The position numbers and the translations under genes were made by a program. The notes under the pieces were generated by a model that saw nothing but the letters and a program-made list of their open reading frames with translations, searched no databases and had not been told where the DNA came from. Shown here piece after piece: positions 38,124 through 45,860 of a DNA stretch of 45,860 nucleotides. The stretch is taken from IMG/VR virus record IMGVR_UViG_3300009788_000048, positions 1 to 45,860 of that record; one strand, given 5' to 3'. Source of the DNA: a virus. The stretch's first letter is position 1; the number at the start of each line of letters is the position of its first letter.

Positions 38124-39881
38124 ATGGCTATAAAGCTAATTCAAGAGGTTTTGCCATCGGGACAATCGCCGAATGTATCAGCTCCTTTGTCGCTTGGCAG
38201 CGGATTAGCGGCGGCGTCGGCTGAGTTCGGTAATGTTATCGGTCAGCTTGGTGAGCAGGGCCAGAATCTTTCGCTTAGGATGCAGTCGCTCCAGGCGGTG
38301 GAAGAGATAACAGACGGCGATTTAAGTCTATCGAGTGGGTATAATAGCTTTCGCAGTGACCTTCAACAGGGAAGATTAAATGAAGATGGCAGCAGGGATC
38401 CGGTCGATACCGATTATGCCGGTCACGTCGAAAAATTCGATGCCTGGCATAAAGAAACGTCCGAAGCGATATTAGGAGGGTTCAAAAATAACAGGGCCAG
38501 GGAGTCGGCGTCGACCTCTTTTAGAGAGCAGGGTGTTCGATGGCGTCGCGAGATCGAATTAGGGGCGTTCGATTCGCTCCGGCGTCAATCGCAAGCGAAG
38601 ATATCGCCTAAGATCGATGCGTATAACGAGCGGATACTGCAGACGGCGGGCGCAAACGAGCGTCAGGATGTTCTCGACGAGCGCGAGGCTTACCTATTGA
38701 ACCTCGAAGCTACCGGGATGATCGACGGCGCCGGGTTCGCTAAGTGGAACGAAGAGGCGGGTAAGCGGCTGGAGAAGCTTGTCGAGGAGCGGACGGCGGA
38801 CGCTGTGCTGGCGGCGGCTAACCAGGTGAAAGGTGACGATGGCGCGATCGATTTCGCCGGCGGGCGCGATCTGATAAACGCAACCGATCTGCCGGAGGAT
38901 AAAAAAGTCGAGATGATCAGGGACCTTAAAGCTCAGGCTGCGTGGGATAATGAACAAAAGGTTATCGCTCAAAAGAACATAGAGGCCGAAAGTGAAGCTA
39001 CTCTGTGGAACACCTGGATCGATCCCGATCAGCCACTTACTGAAAGTCAGGTTCAGGACCGGTTCAATGCCGGCACGATTAATAGTACTGTTCGGGATAA
39101 GTATATCAAGAGGATCCGGGACAAGCATCCGATCATAACAGGTAGAGGGCTACGCTGGAAAATAAACGAGATGATACTGGATGTTCAGACCGGTCAGCGA
39201 AATAGTCAGGATGTTAAGAGTTTTATCGAAAAGAACTTTAATAAAATTGGCGATTCGGACCTTAACGGTTTTCAGGATGACCTTAACGCGGCGGTTCGTA
39301 AGCTCAGTGAGGGGAACCTGGACCTTACAGCGGCGTCGACTGAGAGTTGGGGTGGTAAACAGATCAAAGCTGCTTTCGCCAACGATGAGTTCGGGCCTGC
39401 GTCCGACCCTAAAAAAAATCTTGAGCCCAGTATCATTCATGATCGACGACAGCAGCAGTGGAAGGACTTTTGGAAAGCGAATCCGGGCGCAAGTGCAGAG
39501 GAGGCTCAGGCGTTCCTTGGACTGCTTACAAAGCCGTCTAATGAGCGTAAGTTCTGGAAACGGCTGGGTGTAACTATTGCAAGTCCCCTGACCGGCGGTG
39601 TTCTCACGACTATCGATCTGGTTGATCAGTTTACCGGCAAGAAAAAATCAGAGGCTTTGCTCAGCATCGAAGAGCAGATCACCGCTCAGCTCGGCGCCCT
39701 GCAGGTTCGCGGTACGCTCGGTAGGTTTATCTTAGACGCTGCCGATGCTCCGGATGCCTCAGCCGATCCTTTCGAGGTCGGTGAAAAGAGGATGATCAAC
39801 GGGGTGGAATATACGTTCCACGAAAATGGTATGTGGAAATACAATGTTGCCGGTGGTGACCCTAACGCAATAGCAAGGTAG
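38124..39881 (+). CDS. Internal virion protein, T7 gp15-like
   Basis: This 585-aa protein is mainly helical with a phage ejection-protein pattern: N-terminal LIQEVLPSGQSPNVSAPLSL, then long helices (NRARESASTSFREQGVRWRR, RQDVLDEREAYLLNLEATG). Position between gp14-like and giant gp16-like genes fits the inner core protein that spans the periplasm. Its C-terminus has a short beta hairpin (KRMINGVEYTFHENGMWKYN). Confidence 0.65.
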   Translation: MAIKLIQEVLPSGQSPNVSAPLSLGSGLAAASAEFGNVIGQLGEQGQNLSLRMQSLQAVEEITDGDLSLSSGYNSFRSDLQQGRLNEDGSRDPVDTDYAGHVEKFDAWHKETSEAILGGFKNNRARESASTSFREQGVRWRREIELGAFDSLRRQSQAKISPKIDAYNERILQTAGANERQDVLDEREAYLLNLEATGMIDGAGFAKWNEEAGKRLEKLVEERTADAVLAAANQVKGDDGAIDFAGGRDLINATDLPEDKKVEMIRDLKAQAAWDNEQKVIAQKNIEAESEATLWNTWIDPDQPLTESQVQDRFNAGTINSTVRDKYIKRIRDKHPIITGRGLRWKINEMILDVQTGQRNSQDVKSFIEKNFNKIGDSDLNGFQDDLNAAVRKLSEGNLDLTAASTESWGGKQIKAAFANDEFGPASDPKKNLEPSIIHDRRQQQWKDFWKANPGASAEEAQAFLGLLTKPSNERKFWKRLGVTIASPLTGGVLTTIDLVDQFTGKKKSEALLSIEEQITAQLGALQVRGTLGRFILDAADAPDASADPFEVGEKRMINGVEYTFHENGMWKYNVAGGDPNAIAR

Positions 39882-39888
39882 ATAAGGT

Positions 39889-42800
39889 ATGGCCTTTATA
39901 AGCACAAAAGAGTTAATGAAAAAGCCCGTAACTGGTGGCTCTCATTTTATCAGTACCGAGGAGTTGCTCGGCGGGCGCGATGAGGTGTTCGGGTTATCTA
40001 CCGGATCTAAGACTTCGCTTACCGCAAAACTTCGCCCGGTACTCGAGGGGATGAAACAGATCGAAGATCTCATGCCGGAGCATCAACGCGAATCGACGCG
40101 CCAGCTTATAGATATTCAGCCGAATCCAGCGGTATACCGCGAGCGGATGGTCGCTGAGATGCTGCTTGCCGATAAGCTTAACCAGAGTAAGGATGTGGTT
40201 CAGCGTCAATATGATATGATCGTTAAGAATATGTTCGGGCCGAAGGCGGTCGGCAGCCCGGCTATGGTGGTCGATGCACTCAGTCCGTATAAGCGGATGC
40301 CGGTATTACGGGCGGGTAAGGAGCCGGATTTCTTCGTTAAGATGTGGGAAGCGGCAAAGGGTAAGATCGGGATCGAGCCGGATGTCGGATTCTACGAATC
40401 TAATACTCGGTTCAGTCGTGAAGCTGCGAGGGGACCGGTTGCGACGGCGGCAGTTGGTACGGAAAAACTCAAGGAAAAGGAAGAGTTCGAGCGCAAGGGT
40501 TTCAAGGAAGCGGTCTCGGCTGGGTTTAGTCAGGCTGGGGTCCGGATGGCTAAGAGCGTTGCCGGTCATGCTCAGGCGCATGGTGAATTCGCAGATAAGC
40601 TGCCGAAGCGATATGACAGTAATACAGCCAACCAGATAGCGGAGTGGGGTCGGATGATGGCCGAAGGGGCCGATGAGTATTTCAGGCTGCATCCGGATGA
40701 GGCTCAGCAGCTCCAGCCGGGTACCGGGATACTCGGAACGGTGTGGCAGTTCGTCTCGCGGCCGGAGCTGGTCGTTCAGGGTGTGGTCGAGACGTCTCCT
40801 ATGCTGATGGAGGCTTATCTGGGTCATGTGACGGGAACAAAGGCCGCTGCCGTGATAGGACGCGGAGCAAAGGTACTGCCCGTAGCCGGGCGGATCACGG
40901 CGATGGCTACGGAGATATTCGGTCTGACGTATTCGGAAGCCCGAAAGGAGGGGAAAACACCTGCACAGGCTCTCGGTCAGGCTCTGCTTACATCGGTTGG
41001 TGAGGGCGCTCTCGAGGAATGGTCGCTGGAAAAGAAGATCGGGATATTTAAGGGAGTTGCCGGATCCACGGCCCGTCATCAGATGGCCCGGGCCGGGGCG
41101 AAGATCATACTCGGGACGCGCGATAGTTTTCAGCGGGGGTTCATCGAAGAGGGCGGGCAGGCACTTAACGCTAACTTGTGGGGTATGGTGTTTTCCGATA
41201 CATCGCTTACAGAGGATTTCTTTGGCAGGATCACCGAGGGCGTCACCGAAGAGGCGGCTGCCGGTGGGGTACTCGAGACGGCGCTGGGCGGGTTATTCTC
41301 TCTAGCCGGTACCGGAACGCGGGCAGTTACCGATAAGACCGCGAGTGAGCGGGTCGAGCAGTTGCGGTCGATCTTGAATAAAACTACCGGAATGAGTAAA
41401 GAGCAGAAAACCGAAGCAAACGCGGAGCTCGATCGGCAGCGTAGCGATATATTAGCAGGTAAGTTCAGTCGGCAGGGTACAGGCGAAGCGACGGCTGCTT
41501 TTCGGGATTCGGCAAAGGCTGCATTTAATATCGATGACAAGCAGGCTGCCGCGGCTATGGCTCTGGTCCAGGCTAAAGCAGATGCCGAGAATAAGACTAC
41601 CGATCAATGGCTAACCGAGAATATCGAATCGGTGCGGGCAGCTCGGTTCGAAAAGGGTCAGATACTTTTTCAGGATGACAGGGATACCCTCTTTCAGGAT
41701 TTTGGGCCCGATGAAGATGCTTTGCGCGAGACGGGGATAACTAATAAGGACCGGCGCAGGCGGATCCGTCAGGTTCAGGATCAGATCAGATCGAGCGAGG
41801 TGTTTCAGGCCTTTCAGGCAGGTCAGGATGAGCGGCTTAAGGTGGTATCGCAACATACTCAATTCTTCGTATCGCCGGAACTTCGTGGCGATGTCGAGCA
41901 GATCACCGGCAAACCCGGCTCGAAGGGGTTTAAGAAGGGCCTGCATAACCGATTCACATTCGATCGGGAAGCTGGCGCAGACGATTATACCTCTGTGGTT
42001 CAGGAACTGTTAACTGTCGAGGATCCTGTTACCGGTGAGGCTGATATATCCGCCGATATCGGGATACATGAATTTGTTAACCTGGTAGAGGAACAGATCG
42101 CGGCGGAAAAGAAAACGGGTGGGATCAATCCGGATTTACTGGAAAAGGCGATTGAAAGCGGCGATCGTGAATTACAGATATTAGCTGACCTCCTCTCCGG
42201 GTTAGAAGGCGGGGAGTCGGTAAGCGATATAAATAACAAGATAATTGGATTTGGTGAAGATGCGGGGATTTCAGAGCAGGACCTTGAAAGTTTGCTGCTA
42301 CCTGAACCAACGCCGGATCTGATCGAGCGTGCTGAGCGTGGTAAAAAAGCGGCGGCTCAATTCGCTGAAGATGGCAAAGCTACTCTGATCGCGTTTGAAA
42401 AGGCCGATTTGTCCAGCTTGTTACATGAGTTGGGTCATGTTTTCAGGAGGACGCTGGATGGTAGAGATCTGGCGGCGGTTGAAAAATGGGCCGGCGTGGA
42501 GGGCGGCAACTGGTCGATCAAACACGAAGAGAAGTTCGCTCGCGGGTTCGAGAAGTATTTGCTGGATGGCAAAGCGCCTAATCACAGGCTCAGGAGTACG
42601 TTCGCAAGGTTGCGTCAGTGGCTCAGGGCGATATACGATAATCTCCGTAATTCACCACTGGATATCGAGATATCGCCGGATGTCCGCAAGGCGTTCGATA
42701 ATATGTTCGTGGTTCGGGAGATCCATCCGGGTGAGATGACGTTCGATGAGTTTATAGATAAACTCGGAAAAGAGCTGATGGACAAAAATTCACTCTGGAT

Positions 42801-44736
42801 CGAACGGTTCGGGTTAGCTGTGCGCGAGACGCCGTTCCAGATGCACCAACGGCTCCAGAAGGACTGGAAGGGGCAGCAGGCGGAGATCACACTCGGATTT
42901 ACCGAAGAGGCGCTCGAGAGTCCGCTGACGAACGATCAGAAGCTGCAGATCAATATCATCGAGGCCTCGGTGCTTAAGCCGACTGCCAAAGGTATAGCCG
43001 ATCAAAAGGGCCTGACGGTCGAGGAGTTGCTCGATCAAAACGAAGGGGACCGGATAGTTTTGTCAGAAGTTAAACGACAGCTCAGGGCGGCGTTCCGTGC
43101 TGGTAATCAGGCTGGGATAAATAAAGCTACCAAACGGTTCAAAGATATTGCTATGCGGGCGCGGGCGCGCAAAGAGCTGCGGGAACATATCAAGGGTCTG
43201 GCGCGTAAGATCGCAAAGCGGGCGCCCGCAACCGTCGATCTATTGCAGCGTGAAGCTATCGCCGCTCTGCAGGCTGGGATCGATCCATCTTTCAGGGCGT
43301 CCAGGACGCTGACGCAGCGGCAAAGGGTCAGGGACTTTCTTGCCAATAACCCCGAGGCAGGAATCCCTAAGAAGTTGGCTGATATAATCAGCAGGAAAGC
43401 TCTTAACGAATACACGATCGCCGATCTCGAGGCGCTGGCAGCTGAACGCGAGCGGCTGGAAACTATCGGTAAAACTAAAAAGCGGCTGCGTCTGGAACAG
43501 GAACAAAGGCGGAGGGATGAACTTGCCGGTGAGATCATCGATAATATCGTTGGCGATACGAGAAAAGAGACTACATGGATAACTCCGGATCGTGTCGACG
43601 ATGCCGATATTACACTTACCGAGATCAAGGTGGAAGCCGATGGCGTCCGGTATGATGTTCGGTATAAAGGTATGAGTGTTGTCGATGGGCCTCAGTTGGT
43701 CGAGCATGAAGATGATAGTCCCGAACGGTTAAAACAAAGGGTTAAGCGATGGTTAGAGGCTCCGCAGGAAGCTCCGATCAATTCAACGACGACTAAGCAG
43801 AATCAGGCTCTTAAGTTCTGGCGGACGTTCAGGGCGGTTACTCTTACGCCGACGCGGATATTCGACTTGTTCGACGGCGGTAAGGGTACTTTCGACGGTC
43901 CCGCTCACTCGTTATATGCCGACGCGGTTAATCAGGCAACGGACGCAAAGCTTATCGTCCAGGACGCCCGGGCCGATGCAGGTCAGGCGAAACTCGATGA
44001 GCTTGGATTTACGCTGAAGGATCTCTCACAGAAGCGGATCGTTAACGGGATCGAATACTCGGTTCAGGAGCTGCTCGGGATCTATGGCTTTAATAAGAAT
44101 TTCAAAAGTCGACTGGCTCTGCTGTTCGGTAACCGGCTCGGGGCTAAGACCATCGCCGATATCGTTCACCATGTAGAGACGGAAGATCCGCGATTGGCTG
44201 ATCTGAGCGATTGGATAATCGAAGAGTTTGAAGAGCATTTTGACCGTCTGGAAGAGGCGTTCGTGGAGGTCGAGGAAAAACGTCTCGAAAAAGAAGATAA
44301 CTATCTCCCGATGCGGAGGCGCGAATTGGACTATACACCCGATCGGCGCCAGATCCTTAACGAACTGTTGGAACGTTCGACATTAAAGAAGGCTTATGCA
44401 GCTAAAGGTTTTACGATCAGTCGTCAGGATATCCCGCCGGAGTTCCAGAAACCGATCAGGCTGGACCTTTGGAGCTTGTGGCAGGAACAGGTAACCCGTC
44501 AGGAGCATTTCATCCATCTCGGCAAGCTGACCGCCGACCTGCATAAGATAACCAGCGGCAAAGCGTTTAGGGATGCTGTTAGTGATAAGTATGGTGAGGA
44601 GTACCTCAAGGTTCTCAGGGATTATAACAGCCGGGTAGCGAATCCCCAGACATACAAGGCCTACGGCTATTTCGAAAGAAGTCGAGGATGGCTCGGAAAC
44701 ACATGGCGGTATCTGTTCTTGCTTATAATCTGGTGA
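39889..44736 (+). CDS. Giant internal virion protein with zincin protease domain (first frame)
   Basis: This 1615-aa reading frame is the gp16-like ejection protein or a large polyvalent protein. It starts FISTKELMKKPVTGGSHFIS, has Ala/Gly-rich membrane-active helices (residues about 270-490), and at residue 846 a zinc metalloprotease motif HELGH with a downstream EEKFARGFEKYL that can give the third ligand. Long helical segments follow (RAKARKELREHIKGLA type). No clear lytic transglycosylase Glu motif is visible; the protease may take its place. The frame ends at TGA 44736 with non-conserved residues; the expected C-terminus follows in the -1 frame. Confidence 0.7.
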   Translation: MAFISTKELMKKPVTGGSHFISTEELLGGRDEVFGLSTGSKTSLTAKLRPVLEGMKQIEDLMPEHQRESTRQLIDIQPNPAVYRERMVAEMLLADKLNQSKDVVQRQYDMIVKNMFGPKAVGSPAMVVDALSPYKRMPVLRAGKEPDFFVKMWEAAKGKIGIEPDVGFYESNTRFSREAARGPVATAAVGTEKLKEKEEFERKGFKEAVSAGFSQAGVRMAKSVAGHAQAHGEFADKLPKRYDSNTANQIAEWGRMMAEGADEYFRLHPDEAQQLQPGTGILGTVWQFVSRPELVVQGVVETSPMLMEAYLGHVTGTKAAAVIGRGAKVLPVAGRITAMATEIFGLTYSEARKEGKTPAQALGQALLTSVGEGALEEWSLEKKIGIFKGVAGSTARHQMARAGAKIILGTRDSFQRGFIEEGGQALNANLWGMVFSDTSLTEDFFGRITEGVTEEAAAGGVLETALGGLFSLAGTGTRAVTDKTASERVEQLRSILNKTTGMSKEQKTEANAELDRQRSDILAGKFSRQGTGEATAAFRDSAKAAFNIDDKQAAAAMALVQAKADAENKTTDQWLTENIESVRAARFEKGQILFQDDRDTLFQDFGPDEDALRETGITNKDRRRRIRQVQDQIRSSEVFQAFQAGQDERLKVVSQHTQFFVSPELRGDVEQITGKPGSKGFKKGLHNRFTFDREAGADDYTSVVQELLTVEDPVTGEADISADIGIHEFVNLVEEQIAAEKKTGGINPDLLEKAIESGDRELQILADLLSGLEGGESVSDINNKIIGFGEDAGISEQDLESLLLPEPTPDLIERAERGKKAAAQFAEDGKATLIAFEKADLSSLLHELGHVFRRTLDGRDLAAVEKWAGVEGGNWSIKHEEKFARGFEKYLLDGKAPNHRLRSTFARLRQWLRAIYDNLRNSPLDIEISPDVRKAFDNMFVVREIHPGEMTFDEFIDKLGKELMDKNSLWIERFGLAVRETPFQMHQRLQKDWKGQQAEITLGFTEEALESPLTNDQKLQINIIEASVLKPTAKGIADQKGLTVEELLDQNEGDRIVLSEVKRQLRAAFRAGNQAGINKATKRFKDIAMRARARKELREHIKGLARKIAKRAPATVDLLQREAIAALQAGIDPSFRASRTLTQRQRVRDFLANNPEAGIPKKLADIISRKALNEYTIADLEALAAERERLETIGKTKKRLRLEQEQRRRDELAGEIIDNIVGDTRKETTWITPDRVDDADITLTEIKVEADGVRYDVRYKGMSVVDGPQLVEHEDDSPERLKQRVKRWLEAPQEAPINSTTTKQNQALKFWRTFRAVTLTPTRIFDLFDGGKGTFDGPAHSLYADAVNQATDAKLIVQDARADAGQAKLDELGFTLKDLSQKRIVNGIEYSVQELLGIYGFNKNFKSRLALLFGNRLGAKTIADIVHHVETEDPRLADLSDWIIEEFEEHFDRLEEAFVEVEEKRLEKEDNYLPMRRRELDYTPDRRQILNELLERSTLKKAYAAKGFTISRQDIPPEFQKPIRLDLWSLWQEQVTRQEHFIHLGKLTADLHKITSGKAFRDAVSDKYGEEYLKVLRDYNSRVANPQTYKAYGYFERSRGWLGNTWRYLFLLIIW

Positions 44737-45641
44737 CGATCCTCAAGCAACTGCCATCTATATTATTCTACCTGCCCGATGCGGGTTTGCAGCATCTTAT
44801 GGCATCTGCCGCCGATTTCTCCTCGAATCCGAAGGGCCTGATCGATAAGGTCCGTCGTCTGGATCCACAGGTCGCTCATCCTGCTTTGGAGCGGGTATTA
44901 GAGGAACTGAAGATCTCAGACAGTAGCCAGTATGAACAGATCATAACGCGCATCGGCAAGAACGGGATGCGGGGAATTTATATGATGGACTCAATCGCCC
45001 GGACCATTGGGTGGAACGCGGTGTTTAATAAGGTGTTGGCCGAAGGCGGCAGTCAGGCTGAGGCGATCAGGCAGGCGCAGGCGACAACACTAAGAACTCA
45101 GCCGGCGGCAAACGCTAAGGATATTTCCGCGATATATACCAATAGTGAAACATTGAACTGGTTTCTTATGTTCAGTAATCAGCTCTCGAAGATCTATAAC
45201 ATTGCAACCTATGATATGCCGCGTCAATTGGGTAACGGTCAGGTCCAGAAGGCTATGCTGCAGTTAGGTGGTTTGAGTGTGTCGGCTCTTATGATATGGT
45301 CGATAAGTAATCGAAGATTGCCGGAAGAGCCGGAAGATTTTATCGAAGCGATAAGCGATCAGGCGATAAACCTTTTGCCGCTGGTTGGGTCGGCGATCAC
45401 ATCGGCAAGGCGGGGATTTGGTGATGCAGGGATCGGGCCGGTATCTGAGCTTGCAAGTATTTATGCCAGGCTCGAAGAGATAGCAAAAGGCAAAGGCGAT
45501 GCGAAGGACCTTGCCGCGGTACTCGAGGCGCTTGCGGTTCTGTACGGTGTTCCGACCGTTCAGCCGAAGCGGATAATAAAAGCGATTCAGGAAGAGGACC
45601 TGGCTGAACTGATCGGCGGGGGCCCAAGAAAAAGGAGATGA
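44688..45641 (+). CDS. C-terminal part of the giant internal protein (-1 frame)
   Basis: The 317-residue frame carries a helical polyvalent-protein C-terminus: LAYNLVTILKQLPSILFYLP, MRGIYMMDSIARTIGWNAVF, LNWFLMFSNQLSKIYNI and LLPLVGSAITSARRGFGDAG. It has an ATG at 44688 but no ribosome site and lies within the overlap, so it most likely belongs to the preceding protein (total about 1,930 aa). One base lost near 44691-44715 or -1 frameshifting (C GGA AAC is only a weak slippery candidate) would explain it. Confidence 0.6.
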   Translation: MARKHMAVSVLAYNLVTILKQLPSILFYLPDAGLQHLMASAADFSSNPKGLIDKVRRLDPQVAHPALERVLEELKISDSSQYEQIITRIGKNGMRGIYMMDSIARTIGWNAVFNKVLAEGGSQAEAIRQAQATTLRTQPAANAKDISAIYTNSETLNWFLMFSNQLSKIYNIATYDMPRQLGNGQVQKAMLQLGGLSVSALMIWSISNRRLPEEPEDFIEAISDQAINLLPLVGSAITSARRGFGDAGIGPVSELASIYARLEEIAKGKGDAKDLAAVLEALAVLYGVPTVQPKRIIKAIQEEDLAELIGGGPRKRR

Positions 45642-45643
45642 TC

Positions 45644-45860
45644 ATGAGAAAAATTAAGATGATAATGTTAGCGTCGATGATGTGTGTATTGTTTCAGGGC
45701 TGCCCGTTCGATGCTGTGGTGTTCGGGACGGTGACGCCTACCAGTTATCGCCCTACCAGTGATGCCGGTGACGATAACGATACGACGTTCACGTTCGACT
45801 TCGAGATCATAAGTACCTCGGACCTTCGGGTATGGGAACGTGTGGATTCGACAGGCGTTC
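45644..45860 (+). CDS. Start of the tail fibre gene (continues at position 1)
   Basis: The ATG follows AAAAGGAGATG and overlaps nothing. The N-terminus MRKIKMIMLASMMCVLFQGC is a signal-like sequence ending in an imperfect lipobox (LFQGC: Gly before Cys is right, the other positions are not), followed by the gp17-type anchor domain (TTFTFDFEIISTSDLRVWER). The frame is continuous with 1-1247 in the circle. Confidence 0.8.
   Translation, partial: MRKIKMIMLASMMCVLFQGCPFDAVVFGTVTPTSYRPTSDAGDDNDTTFTFDFEIISTSDLRVWERVDSTGV
45738..45860. repeat. Terminal direct repeat, right copy
   Basis: Identical to positions 1-123; marks the circular join. See the left copy for interpretation. Confidence 0.93.

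Noticed and set aside
40306-41079. Long reverse-strand open frame opposite the giant protein gene
   Set aside because: It mirrors the codon pattern of the plus-strand gene, has no ribosome site and its product looks like no protein.

Overview
The window is a complete, circularly assembled genome of a temperate podovirus. The last 123 bases repeat the first 123, so the unit is 45,737 bp and one tail-fibre gene runs across the join. The virion module is T7-like in content and order: TerS and TerL, head-tail connector, scaffold, capsid, Bbp16/Bbp19-like head proteins, tail tubular A-like adaptor, tail tubular B-like nozzle, GNAT-like protein, gp14/15/16-like ejection proteins, gp17-type fibre anchor. 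It lacks a T7 RNA polymerase, DNA polymerase, helicase and primase, and it carries an integrase with an attachment site. Host is inferred, not shown. A secreted PKD/dockerin-type protein ending in a DxNxDGxVD...NWL motif, a Tat signal peptide and dispersed intergenic repeats suggest a planctomycete-like bacterium (Phycisphaerae is my best guess).

Layout. (1) 1-1753, plus: end of the fibre gene, a small secreted protein and a holin-like protein, then a terminator. (2) 1939-6090, minus: lysogeny and accessory module with a 49-aa gene, a DUF7446-like gene, tyrosine integrase, candidate attP carrying the 5' half of a tRNA-Thr(CGT), a small membrane protein, the PKD/dockerin exoprotein (probable lysogenic conversion gene) and a ribbon-helix-helix-like regulator. 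(3) 6.1-6.46 kb: divergent control region with a TTGACA promoter next to an operator-like sequence that recurs beside attP. (4) 6.46-18.3 kb, plus: early and accessory genes, including an Xis-like HTH, PD-(D/E)xK nuclease, CsrA, a broken C5 methyltransferase, replication initiator with internal iterons, radical SAM enzyme, YopX, hybrid recombinase, Dam, papain-like lysin candidate, ASCH, XRE and a Tat-signal protein. (5) 18.36-45.64 kb, plus: packaging, head, tail and ejection genes.

How it works together. Integrase and Xis would move the genome in and out of a tRNA-Thr gene. The RHH and XRE proteins are candidate lysogeny regulators. The O-like initiator acts at iterons inside its own gene and must recruit the host replisome. 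The late block builds a short-tailed particle with internal ejection proteins.

Most unusual points. Seven late proteins (fibre, nozzle, LamG fibre, beta-helix protein and three others) begin with Sec or lipoprotein-like signal sequences, and the nozzle homologue also ends in a hydrophobic segment plus an Arg/Lys tail. I know of no described precedent for a T7-like tail built from exported or membrane-anchored parts. Also notable are a 134-bp duplicated element with a compensated stem, a serine-recombinase-type domain fused to a tyrosine recombinase, the tRNA 5'-half attP, and frameshifts in three genes (five junctions) that are either assembly errors or real lesions.
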